This document shows, one piece after another, positions 32,792 through 41,277 of a DNA stretch of 64,000 bases (positions are counted from its first letter, which is position 1; each line of letters starts with the position of its first letter). The notes beneath the pieces are model-generated. The model saw only the letters and a program-made list of their open reading frames with translations. It did not search any database and was not told where the DNA came from. This DNA is from Steroidobacteraceae bacterium. GTDB taxonomy: Bacteria > Pseudomonadota > Gammaproteobacteria > Steroidobacterales > Steroidobacteraceae. The stretch covers positions 1 to 64,000 of the forward strand of contig JAQSWD010000006.1 of NCBI GenBank assembly GCA_029266835.1, in the 5' to 3' direction. The position numbers and the translations under genes were made by a program.

Positions 32792-33225
32792 TAGTTAGAC
32801 TTGGTTTCCCGGGCGCGTTTGACGAATGCGTCGACCAGCGACGCAGCGGTGCTTTCGAACAGCGGCTCGAACAGGGCGCCCGCCACGCGATTCGCGAACT
32901 CGAAACGCATCTCCAACTCCACGCGGCAGCCGAGGTCGCCGAGCGGCGTCAGTGTCCAGAGGCCTTCGAGCACGCGGAACGGCCCGCTGACGAACTGCAT
33001 GAGGATGCGTTTGTCGGGCTCGAGCAGATTTCGGGTGGTGAACTCGGCATGCAGCGGCCCGCGCTTGATGTTCAAAGAGGCCACCATCTCGTTGCCCTTT
33101 CGGGAAACCACGCGCGCGCCGATGCATCCCGGGACGAACTCCGGGTAACGCTCCACGTCGTTTATGAGCTGGTACATGCGGGCCGGCGCCTCCGCGATCA
33201 GCGCCGAACGCTTCACTTCACGCAT
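32791..33225 (-). CDS. RatA-like START-domain protein (type II toxin-antitoxin RatA/COQ10 family)
   Basis: [34 protein letters not shown]; ratA-rnfH-smpB neighbourhood. Confidence 0.87.
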   Translation of the reverse strand: MREVKRSALIAEAPARMYQLINDVERYPEFVPGCIGARVVSRKGNEMVASLNIKRGPLHAEFTTRNLLEPDKRILMQFVSGPFRVLEGLWTLTPLGDLGCRVELEMRFEFANRVAGALFEPLFESTAASLVDAFVKRARETKSN

Positions 33226-33273
33226 GTCGCCAATTCTAGTTGCACGCGCGGGTACAATGCCCAGCTTCATCCC

Positions 33274-33747
33274 ATGAACAAACCCGTAAAAAAAGACCCC
33301 GAGCGCCTCATCGCCGAAAACCGCAAGGCCCGGTACGACTACTTCATCGAAGAACGCCTGGAAGCCGGGCTGGTGCTGGAAGGCTGGGAGGTCAAGTCGA
33401 TGCGCGCCGGCAAGGCGCAGATCGCAGAAGGGTACGTGTATCTCAAGGAAGGCGAAGCTTTCCTTTTCGGGGCGCAGATCACGCCTCTCAACACCACGTC
33501 CACGCACGTGGTGGCCGACCCCAAGCGCACGCGCAAACTCCTGCTCAGCAAGGCCGAACTATCGCGCCTGCTCGGCAGCGTGGAGCGCAAGGGTTACACA
33601 TTGGTGCCGCTCGACCTGCACTGGAAGAATGGACGCGCCAAGCTCGAGATCGGGCTGGCCAAGGGCAAAAAGCAACACGACAAACGCGCCACTGAAAAAG
33701 ACCGCGACTGGCAACGAGACAAGGCCCGGGTACTGCGACGGGGCTGA
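33274..33747 (+). CDS. smpB: SsrA-binding protein SmpB
   Basis: [43 protein letters not shown]; immediately upstream of ssrA. Confidence 0.97.
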   Translation: MNKPVKKDPERLIAENRKARYDYFIEERLEAGLVLEGWEVKSMRAGKAQIAEGYVYLKEGEAFLFGAQITPLNTTSTHVVADPKRTRKLLLSKAELSRLLGSVERKGYTLVPLDLHWKNGRAKLEIGLAKGKKQHDKRATEKDRDWQRDKARVLRRG

Positions 33748-33865
33748 TACCGCCTTCAGGCAGGCGCACGCGGACGCCAGCGGCTGGAAAAGAGTCCGAC
33801 ACGCGGTTTCCAGCATCCCTTGCAGCAGCGCGCTTCGGCCCCATGTATGCTGGCAGTGCTTTTAC

Positions 33866-34219
33866 GGGGGCGACCGGTTTCGACGTGGGTTGCGAACCGT
33901 GAGAGGCGTACCGAGGGTGTAAGGACCTCGTAAATCCCTTTGCAAATCATAGTTGCGAACGACGACAACTACGCTCTGGCTGCTTAATCGCAGCTGACCC
34001 CGAGACCAGCTGGTGCCTATGCCACTGAAACTCGGGTCGCGCTCATAGGATCGCGGTTCCGTGTGCTACGGGCGGAACCGTTAAGAGTCACCGTCGCTGG
34101 TCGGGCGTTTTCCCTGCTCTTCGGGTAGCGCAAGGCGAGAAAATAAAGAAGCAGCTACGTACGTAGATCCTCACGTCTAGTGCTTGCGGACGCGGGTTCA
34201 ATTCCCGCCGCCTCCACCA
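33866..34219 (+). ncRNA. ssrA: Transfer-messenger RNA; tag peptide ANDDNYALAA* at about 33955-33987
   Basis: 5' GGGGGCGACCGGTTTCGACG pairs with 3' CGCCTCCACCA; GGGTTCAATTCCC T-arm; GCG AAC GAC GAC AAC TAC GCT CTG GCT GCT TAA. Confidence 0.97.
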
Positions 34220-34260
34220 ATTCCTGAGTCGCGCCGCGATCCCGCCGCGCGATTTCACAT

Positions 34261-34293
34261 AAATGACTCCGTCCGGCGACAAGTGAGTCATTT
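34261..34293. repeat. Inverted repeat AAATGACTC-N15-GAGTCATTT downstream of ssrA
   Basis: Perfect 9-bp arms at 34261-34269 and 34285-34293. Confidence 0.6.
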
Positions 34294-34383
34294 CGTGAAG
34301 TCATGACACTACTAAATGCCGCCCGCTCTCAGCGCGAATGTCAGCGCACGGATGTGCTCATCGACGGAGTGCCGGGCGGCGCT

Positions 34384-35346
34384 TCATTTGCGGCTCTCGG
34401 GCTGATGGATCGGCCCGGGGGCCCTATGATTCCCCGACGATCCGTCGTAACTCGTCAGCACGCCATACAGCTCCGGCCGCCGGTCGCGGAACACGAACCA
34501 GTTGTCCCGCAGCTCGCCGATCGCACCCAGGTCGAATTTCGCGGTGAGCACCGCCTCATGCTCGTCGTCGGCCTCCGCCACCTTGGCCCCCGTGGCGTCG
34601 GCGATGAAACTCGAACCATAGAAGCGGATGTACAAACCTTCGGGATCTTGCAGCGCCCTCTCGGTGCCGATGCGGTTCGAGACGATTACGGGCGTGAGGT
34701 TCGCCGCCGCGTGACCCTGCTGCGTTCGCTGCCAGTGATCGCGCGAGTTCACGGGTAACGCCGGCGGCGGCTCGCTGCCGATCGCCGTCGGGAAGAAAAT
34801 GAGTTCGGCGCCCTGCAGCGCCAACGCGCGCGCGGTCTCGGGAAACCATTGGTCCCAGCAGATGGCGACGCCAATGCGCGCGAACTTGGTGTCGAACACC
34901 ATGAAACCCGTGTCGCCCGGCGAGAAATAGTTCTTCTCCTGGTAGCCCGGCCCGTTGGGAATGTGCGCCTTGCGGTACACGCCGAGGTTCCGCCCGTCGG
35001 CATCGAGTATCGCGATGGAATTGAAGTACGAGTTGTTCGCCTTCTCGAAGAAGCTGATGGGCAGCACCACGCCCAACTCGCGTGCAATCTTCGAAAAATG
35101 CGCGATTGCCTTGTTGTCGTCGACGCTGGTCGCGAGGCGCAGGTGCCGGGAATCCTGCTCGATGCAGAAATACGGCGTTTCGAACAGCTCCTGGATGAGG
35201 ATGATCTGCGCGCCCTGCTTCGCCGCCTGGCGCACCAGCCGCTCGGCCGTGGCGATGTTGGCGTCGACGTCCCAGCCACAGGCGAACTGCATGGCCGCCA
35301 CCGTGACTTCGCGCTTCGGACGATCGAGATGTTTGGGGACGGTCAT
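34384..35346 (-). CDS. Carbon-nitrogen hydrolase, N-carbamoylputrescine amidase-like
   Basis: MQFACGWDVDANIATAERLVRQAAKQGAQIILIQELFETPYFC, KAHIPNGPGYQEKNYFSPGDTGF, ICWDQWFPETARALALQGAE. Confidence 0.9.
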   Translation of the reverse strand: MTVPKHLDRPKREVTVAAMQFACGWDVDANIATAERLVRQAAKQGAQIILIQELFETPYFCIEQDSRHLRLATSVDDNKAIAHFSKIARELGVVLPISFFEKANNSYFNSIAILDADGRNLGVYRKAHIPNGPGYQEKNYFSPGDTGFMVFDTKFARIGVAICWDQWFPETARALALQGAELIFFPTAIGSEPPPALPVNSRDHWQRTQQGHAAANLTPVIVSNRIGTERALQDPEGLYIRFYGSSFIADATGAKVAEADDEHEAVLTAKFDLGAIGELRDNWFVFRDRRPELYGVLTSYDGSSGNHRAPGPIHQPESRK

Positions 35347-36731
35347 GAAAACACCTTGCCAGGATTGAGGATTCCCTTGGGGTCGAGCGCGCGCTTGATG
35401 GTGCGCATGGTGGCGATCTCCTCGGCGCTGCGCGACAAGGGTAGATAGGCGCGCTTCTCGAGGCCGATGCCATGCTCGGCGGACACCGACCCGCCGATCG
35501 CGGCCAGCGGGCGGTAGACGATCTCCTCGACGCGCGCGCGGGTGGCGGCATCGTCGCCGGCAGCGACCACGATGTGCAGGTTGCCGTCGGCCATGTGGCC
35601 AAAGACGAACGAGCGATTCTCGCCGGCGAATTCGTGGACCGCGGCATTCACCTGCTCGACATAGGCCTTCATGTTTTCGATGGGCAGGCTGACGTCGAAG
35701 GTGAGCAGCGGCGCGATGTGCCTGGGCTGCCAGACATCCTCGCGGATGTTCCAGATTGCGCGGCGTTCGGTTTCCGAGTTCGCCAGGGTGACGTCGGACA
35801 CCACGCCCGCTTCCATGGCCTCTCCCAGCACGGCTTCGAGTCGCGCACGGTCCGCCTCGGGATCGCCGCCGAGCGTCTCCGCGATGGCGTAGAACGCCGC
35901 GCCGCGCGACAGCGGCGGCGCATTGGACGCCGGCGCCGCGGTGTTCAGGTCGTAGTAGTTGCCCCAGAGTGCTTCGAAAGCCGCGAGTTGTCCGCCGAGC
36001 CCCGAATCCAGGCGATCGAGCAACTCGACCAGCGCGTCGAAGGTTGGCAGCGCCGCGAGCAGCGTTTCCTGGCTGCGCGTGCGTGACACCAGGCGAAGTT
36101 CGGCGCGCGTGACCACACCCAGCGTGCCCTCGCTGCCTATGAACAGCTGCTTGAGATCGTAGCCAGCGTTGTTCTTCAACATGCGGTTCATCGAGGTGAG
36201 CACAGTGCCATCGGCCAGGACGGCCTCGATGCCCAGCACGAGGTTGCGCATCATTCCATAGCGCAGCACGCGCAGGCCGCCCGCATTGGTGCTGATGTTG
36301 CCACCCACCGTGGCGCTGTCGCGCGCGCCCAGATCCAGCGGGAAAACCATGCCGTTCTTCTCGGCCTCGCGCTGCACGTTGCCGAGTTTCGCGCCGGCCT
36401 GGGCCCGCAAGGTGCGACCCGCGACATCGACGCGTTCGATGGAATTCATGGATTCCAGCGACAACACCAATTCGCTGCGCGCGGCATCGGCGCCGTTCAC
36501 CAGTCCCGTGAGGCCACCGTGAGTGACCACCGGCTGGCCGCGCGCGTGGCATAGCGCCAGCACCCGCGAGACCTGGTTCGTATCACGCGGACGGACCAGT
36601 AGTTCGGCATCGACGCGTCCATGGAACAGCAATCCGGCGCGCTCGCGCACGGAATCCCCGGTGAGCAGGCCCTGCTCGCCGACGATGGCGCGGAGATCAC
36701 CGCGAAGTTCTGATATGGATTCGGCCGACAT
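35343..36731 (-). CDS. FAD-binding oxidase (GlcD/D-lactate dehydrogenase-like)
   Basis: GGLTGLVNGA, LGARDSATVGGNISTNAGGLRVLRYGMMRNLVLGIEAVLADG, SAEHGIGLEKRAYL. Confidence 0.9.
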   Translation of the reverse strand: MSAESISELRGDLRAIVGEQGLLTGDSVRERAGLLFHGRVDAELLVRPRDTNQVSRVLALCHARGQPVVTHGGLTGLVNGADAARSELVLSLESMNSIERVDVAGRTLRAQAGAKLGNVQREAEKNGMVFPLDLGARDSATVGGNISTNAGGLRVLRYGMMRNLVLGIEAVLADGTVLTSMNRMLKNNAGYDLKQLFIGSEGTLGVVTRAELRLVSRTRSQETLLAALPTFDALVELLDRLDSGLGGQLAAFEALWGNYYDLNTAAPASNAPPLSRGAAFYAIAETLGGDPEADRARLEAVLGEAMEAGVVSDVTLANSETERRAIWNIREDVWQPRHIAPLLTFDVSLPIENMKAYVEQVNAAVHEFAGENRSFVFGHMADGNLHIVVAAGDDAATRARVEEIVYRPLAAIGGSVSAEHGIGLEKRAYLPLSRSAEEIATMRTIKRALDPKGILNPGKVFS

Positions 36732-36784
36732 GCGAGCCGTAAATTAGCATGCGGCGCCGCCGGACCGGCGACGCCGCGCGGGCA

Positions 36785-37498
36785 TCAATGCAACGTGGGC
36801 TGCGCCTGCGACTCTTCGTCGGCGGACGGAAACAGCGCCTGGTCGAGGGCATGAACGTAGGTGGCGACATTCACGGTCCCCGGAACCAGCACGCGGCCAC
36901 CGAACAACAGGTTCGGAACCGTGCGCACTCCGAAGCCCCGCAGACGCTCCTCGCTTCCCGCCAGAGCCTGATCGCCGGCGCGCGTGTCACGGAATTTCTG
37001 CACCGTGGCCTCGGCCAGACCGGCTTCGGCTGCGAGATCCGCCAGCACGTTCACATCGCCGATATCCGCGCCACGCTCGAAATAGGCACGGAAGATCGCG
37101 GCGGCCACCCCGGCGTGCTGGCCTTCCTCGCTCGCCAGCTGCACCAGGCGATGCGCTTCGGAGGTACTCGGCAGCGGGCCCAGCTTCTCGAAATGAAAGT
37201 CGATGCCCAGTTCACGCCCGGCCTCGGTGAGACTTTTCTCGGCGAACGGCACGCTGATACCCGCCGGCAGCCGCTCGGCCAGGTAGTCGTGGAAACTGCG
37301 CGGCGCCGCGTTGGCGGCTTCCTTCGACATGCGGAAGGGATGCCAGCGCAAGCGGGTCTCGACGTCGCCGGAGAGATTGCCCAAGGCGCGGTTGAGCTGC
37401 GCCATGCCCAGGCATGACCACGGGCAGGTGAAGTCGGCGACGAGATCGATGTCTAGCGTCCGTCGCACGTCACTGAGCGGTCTGACGATGGTGTTCAT
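36785..37498 (-). CDS. DsbA-family (FrnE-like) oxidoreductase
   Basis: VADFTCPWSCLGMAQLNRAL, VRTVPNLLFGGRVLVPG. Confidence 0.87.
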   Translation of the reverse strand: MNTIVRPLSDVRRTLDIDLVADFTCPWSCLGMAQLNRALGNLSGDVETRLRWHPFRMSKEAANAAPRSFHDYLAERLPAGISVPFAEKSLTEAGRELGIDFHFEKLGPLPSTSEAHRLVQLASEEGQHAGVAAAIFRAYFERGADIGDVNVLADLAAEAGLAEATVQKFRDTRAGDQALAGSEERLRGFGVRTVPNLLFGGRVLVPGTVNVATYVHALDQALFPSADEESQAQPTLH

Positions 37499-37528
37499 GC
37501 GGCATATGTAGGGTTGCCGCGGCGCCGT

Positions 37529-38485
37529 TCAACCCGCCCGGATCTTGAGGTTCGCGTGTACCTGTTCGGTGATGCGAATGGCGGTTTCGAGCGCGCGCAG
37601 CCCATCCTCACCAGACACGATGGGCCGGCGGTTGTTCCGGATGCAGTCGAGGAAGGAGATGATTTCGCTCTTCAGGGCGTCCCCCTGCTCCAGGTTGGAC
37701 TCCTCGATGCTGACGGGCAACTGCCCGGCCTGCGGCCCACCCTCGCGCTTGCGGATCAGCGTCAGAATCTTCTGCTGCAGGTCGAGCGAAATGTAGGCCG
37801 CGTCCTCGAAGATCCTCAGCTTGCGTTCAGTTTTCAGGCTGACGCGGCTGGCAGTGGTGTTGGCCACGCATCCATTGACGAAGCGTATGCGCGCATTGGC
37901 GATGTCGATCTCGCCGGAAAACACCGGGGTGCCGATGGCGTCGATGCTCTCGATGTCGCTGCCCGCGAGCGATTGCACCAGGTCGATGTCGTGGATCATG
38001 AGATCGAGCACCACGTTCACGTCGGTGCCGCGCTCCTTGTAAGGCGCCAGCCGCACGCACTCCATGAACCGCGGCGCGCGCAGATGCGGCTCGGCGGCAA
38101 GCACGGCGGCATTGAATCGCTCGAGATGGCCCACCTGCAGCACTCGACCCGAGGCGGCGGCGCGGTTGATCAATGCCTTCGCCTGCTCGGGAGTCTCAGT
38201 GATGGGTTTCTCCACGAGCACATGAGCGCCGGCGGACAGGAAGGCATCGGCAATCTCGAAATGCGCCGGCGTCGGCGTGACCACGCTGACGGCCTCCACC
38301 TTGCCCAGGAGTTCGCGGTAATCCCCGCAGGGCTGACTGCCGACTTCGGCCGCCACGGACTTGCGGACTTCCTCGCGCCCATCCACCACGGCCAGCAGCT
38401 CGCAGTCCGGAATCTGCGCATATTTCTGCGCATGAAAGCGGCCGAGATAGCCGACACCGATGACCGCCGCCCTGATTTTGTTCAT
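37529..38485 (-). CDS. Gfo/Idh/MocA oxidoreductase
   Basis: IRAAVIGVGYLGRFHAQKYAQIPDCELLAVVD, HVLVEKPITETPEQAKALI. Confidence 0.9.
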   Translation of the reverse strand: MNKIRAAVIGVGYLGRFHAQKYAQIPDCELLAVVDGREEVRKSVAAEVGSQPCGDYRELLGKVEAVSVVTPTPAHFEIADAFLSAGAHVLVEKPITETPEQAKALINRAAASGRVLQVGHLERFNAAVLAAEPHLRAPRFMECVRLAPYKERGTDVNVVLDLMIHDIDLVQSLAGSDIESIDAIGTPVFSGEIDIANARIRFVNGCVANTTASRVSLKTERKLRIFEDAAYISLDLQQKILTLIRKREGGPQAGQLPVSIEESNLEQGDALKSEIISFLDCIRNNRRPIVSGEDGLRALETAIRITEQVHANLKIRAG

Positions 38486-38552
38486 GCGCTATTATGCCCT
38501 CGCTTGTCATGCACATTGATGGATCGAGCCGGTTACGGGGGTTGAGTCAATC

Positions 38553-38849
38553 TTGTTCACCTGGTTCACGCGCGCGCGCGCCTGGTATGTCTCCCAGCCC
38601 ACGCTGACATTCGAAGCGGTCACGCTCGGAATCGCATTGCTGGTGGGGTTGCTGGTGATGCCCGCGCTCATCTACCTTGCCGGCCGATACACGTTGAGCC
38701 CGTATGGAAACGGTGGTGTGTTCGCGTTGTACCTCGACTTCTTCAAGGGGCTGTTCGAGCCACGCGCGAGCTGCTGGGTGGTGGTCATCGGACCTCTCGT
38801 ATTTCTCAGCCTCGTCCGGCTGTTCCGGCTCGCGCTGCGCAAGCTATAA
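38553..38849 (+). CDS. Small membrane protein of unknown function
   Basis: 98 aa, two predicted TM segments; no family recognised. Confidence 0.55.
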   Translation: MFTWFTRARAWYVSQPTLTFEAVTLGIALLVGLLVMPALIYLAGRYTLSPYGNGGVFALYLDFFKGLFEPRASCWVVVIGPLVFLSLVRLFRLALRKL

Positions 38850-38982
38850 GTAAAAAGCCCTTGTCCGAAACGTGAACTGATTCACGATTTCGCTCTCGTC
38901 GGGGAAGTCCGGACCCCGATTACGTGACGCAATTCAGAGACACTGCTCGCGGGATCGGTTGGACAGAATCGAGGCGAGAGCC

Positions 38983-39216
38983 ATGAGCGAGTACTACCTC
39001 GCGGACATCCGGGCGCAGGAACGGGAGCGGTTGCGCGAGCAGCAGCTGAAGACCGAACGCAAACAGAATGAACCGAAGCAGGCGCAGGAAGTGAAGATCA
39101 CCTTGCTAGGCGATTTTCTTTTCCATTCCACGGAATCGCAGGGCTTCGATCCTTACAACGCCACCAACGGCAAGTCGGTGCGCGACGCGTGGAAGAACCG
39201 CCGCGACCGGCGCTAG
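38983..39216 (+). CDS. Small hypothetical protein (MSEYYLADIRAQERERLREQQ...)
   Basis: Charged ORF in an otherwise non-coding gap; start uncertain (38959 or 38983). Confidence 0.45.
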   Translation: MSEYYLADIRAQERERLREQQLKTERKQNEPKQAQEVKITLLGDFLFHSTESQGFDPYNATNGKSVRDAWKNRRDRR

Positions 39217-39219
39217 CAA

Positions 39220-40875
39220 TCACCTTCCGGCGCGACTCCGGTCGCGCGCGGCGCGGAACTCGCTGTCCGCGCTCCAGTTGGGCCACGAATCCTCCGCGGC
39301 CAGTTTCGCGCCGACCGCGTAGAGCAGCTCGAGATCCTGCACGCCTCCACGCAGATCGGCCTCCGGCGAGTATTCGTCACCGGGCTTGTGATACTTCTGC
39401 GCCGTGAAGTCGGCGTAATACTTCTGCCGCCACTCGATACCCTTCTCACGGTCATCCACACCGCTCTTGATATAAAGCGCTGGCACGCCGCGCCTGGCGA
39501 AATTGAAATGATCGGAGCGGAAGAAGATGCCGCGCTCGGGCGTGGGCTCGGGCTGCAGTTCGCGCCCCTGTGCCCTGGCGGCGATGGCGAGGTAACTTTC
39601 GAGTTCCGAAGCCCCGATATTGACCACGGTGACGTCGCGGGTCGGACCCCCGAAATACATCGCATCCATGTTGAACGCAGCGACTGTGTTCGCCAGCGGG
39701 AACAGCGGATTGTCCACGTAGTACGCGGAACCCAGCAATCCCGATTCCTCCAGGGTCACCGCCAGGAAAACCACCGAGCGCTCCGGCCGCGACTTCGACT
39801 TCATGAAGGCATTCGCGAGGGCGAGCAGCCCCGAGGTGCCGGTGGCGTTGTCGACGGCGCCATTCATGATGCAATCGCCAGAGCAATCCGGCAGCCGGCC
39901 GAGATGATCCCAATGCGCCATGTAGACCAGGTACTCGTCCGCGCGCTTCGTGCCGGGCAAGACCGCGGCGATATTGCTCGAGCTCGTACGCCGGATGGCG
40001 TTGCGCAATCTGGCGTTGGCCGTGGTCTCGAGAGGCTCGGCACGGAAACCGCGCTTGTTGGCCCGCGAGATGGCGTCGTCCAACGTGGTGCCGTTGGCGG
40101 CGAACAAAGAACGCGCTTGTGATTCGGTGATCCAGCCCTCGATGGCCACGCGACCCGTGTTGCCATCGGAGCTGGCGTGATCCAGCTGCGGTGTGGACCA
40201 GCTGTTCACCACCGTATCCCAACCATACGAAGCGGGTTCCGATTGGTGAATGATCAACGCCCCCGCGGCGCCGCGCCGCGCGGCCTCTTCGAACTTGTAG
40301 GTCCATCGTCCGTAGTAGGTCATGGCCTTGCCGCGGAACAGCGAAGCATCGCGGGTGGCGAAACCCGGATCGTTGATGAGGATGACGGCGGTCTTGCCCT
40401 TCATGTCGAGCCCGGCGTAGTCGTCCCAGTCGTATTCGGGAGCGGTCACGCCATGCCCCACGAATACGAGCGGCGAGTCAGCCAGCGATTCGGCGGCTTT
40501 CACGCGTTTGGTCCAGATGACCATGTCGTCGCGAAACTTGAGTTGGGCGGTGGTTTCGCCGGTCGTGAACTCGAGCGCGGCGTCGGACGCGGCAGTGATT
40601 TCCACCATCGGCACTTCCTGACGGAAGCTTGCCCCGTTGCCGGGTTTCAGGCCCAACTGGCGGAATTGCGCCTCGAGGTAATCCAACGTGAGCTTCTCAC
40701 CCTCGGTACCGGGCTTGCGGCCACCGAATTCGTCGGATGCCAGGCGGGCGATATGGGCGCGGTACAGGGTTTCGTCGATCGGCGCCGCGGCGGAACCGGC
40801 CAGGGCGGTCGGTGAATCCCCTATGAGCAGCAATACAGGAACCAACTGCCAGAGCCGGCGCTCGAATATTTTCAT
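39220..40875 (-). CDS. Secreted M28-family metallopeptidase
   Basis: Signal peptide; YMAHWDHLG, NGAVDNATGTSGLLALA, VTLEESGLLGSAYY, SDHFNFARRGVPALYI. Confidence 0.92.
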   Translation of the reverse strand: MKIFERRLWQLVPVLLLIGDSPTALAGSAAAPIDETLYRAHIARLASDEFGGRKPGTEGEKLTLDYLEAQFRQLGLKPGNGASFRQEVPMVEITAASDAALEFTTGETTAQLKFRDDMVIWTKRVKAAESLADSPLVFVGHGVTAPEYDWDDYAGLDMKGKTAVILINDPGFATRDASLFRGKAMTYYGRWTYKFEEAARRGAAGALIIHQSEPASYGWDTVVNSWSTPQLDHASSDGNTGRVAIEGWITESQARSLFAANGTTLDDAISRANKRGFRAEPLETTANARLRNAIRRTSSSNIAAVLPGTKRADEYLVYMAHWDHLGRLPDCSGDCIMNGAVDNATGTSGLLALANAFMKSKSRPERSVVFLAVTLEESGLLGSAYYVDNPLFPLANTVAAFNMDAMYFGGPTRDVTVVNIGASELESYLAIAARAQGRELQPEPTPERGIFFRSDHFNFARRGVPALYIKSGVDDREKGIEWRQKYYADFTAQKYHKPGDEYSPEADLRGGVQDLELLYAVGAKLAAEDSWPNWSADSEFRAARDRSRAGR

Positions 40876-40886
40876 GCAGGTGCTCT

Positions 40887-41177
40887 TCAGTCCTTGGGCC
40901 AGTATGTCCAGACAGCAAAAGCCAGACCCGACACGAGCACCGCGTGGGCCAGATATCGCCATCGAAGGTGTTTCAGCTCGGAAAAGAAACTGGCTGCCGC
41001 AACGCCGGCCAATAACACCGAAATCAGGCAGGTTGCCATCAGCGGCCGGCTCTCATCGGCCAGTCGCGAGTCCGAATCGTTCAGTAGCAGGAAAACCGCC
41101 CCGGTCATCAACAATCCCAGGGCAATCGAGACTGTCGAACCCATCACGATTCCAAGGAGAACAACCAGAGGACGCAT
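40887..41177 (-). CDS. Small hypothetical membrane protein
   Basis: 96 aa with about three hydrophobic segments; sits between two coding regions. Confidence 0.55.
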   Translation of the reverse strand: MRPLVVLLGIVMGSTVSIALGLLMTGAVFLLLNDSDSRLADESRPLMATCLISVLLAGVAAASFFSELKHLRWRYLAHAVLVSGLAFAVWTYWPKD

Positions 41178-41277
41178 GGAAAAACCTATGTTTTCTGAGA
41201 AGCCACTTGAGCAGGCCGCCGCGCGGCCTTAGTGTTGAATTGTACGTACCGCCCGCAGGCTTGAGACAACCAAGCGA

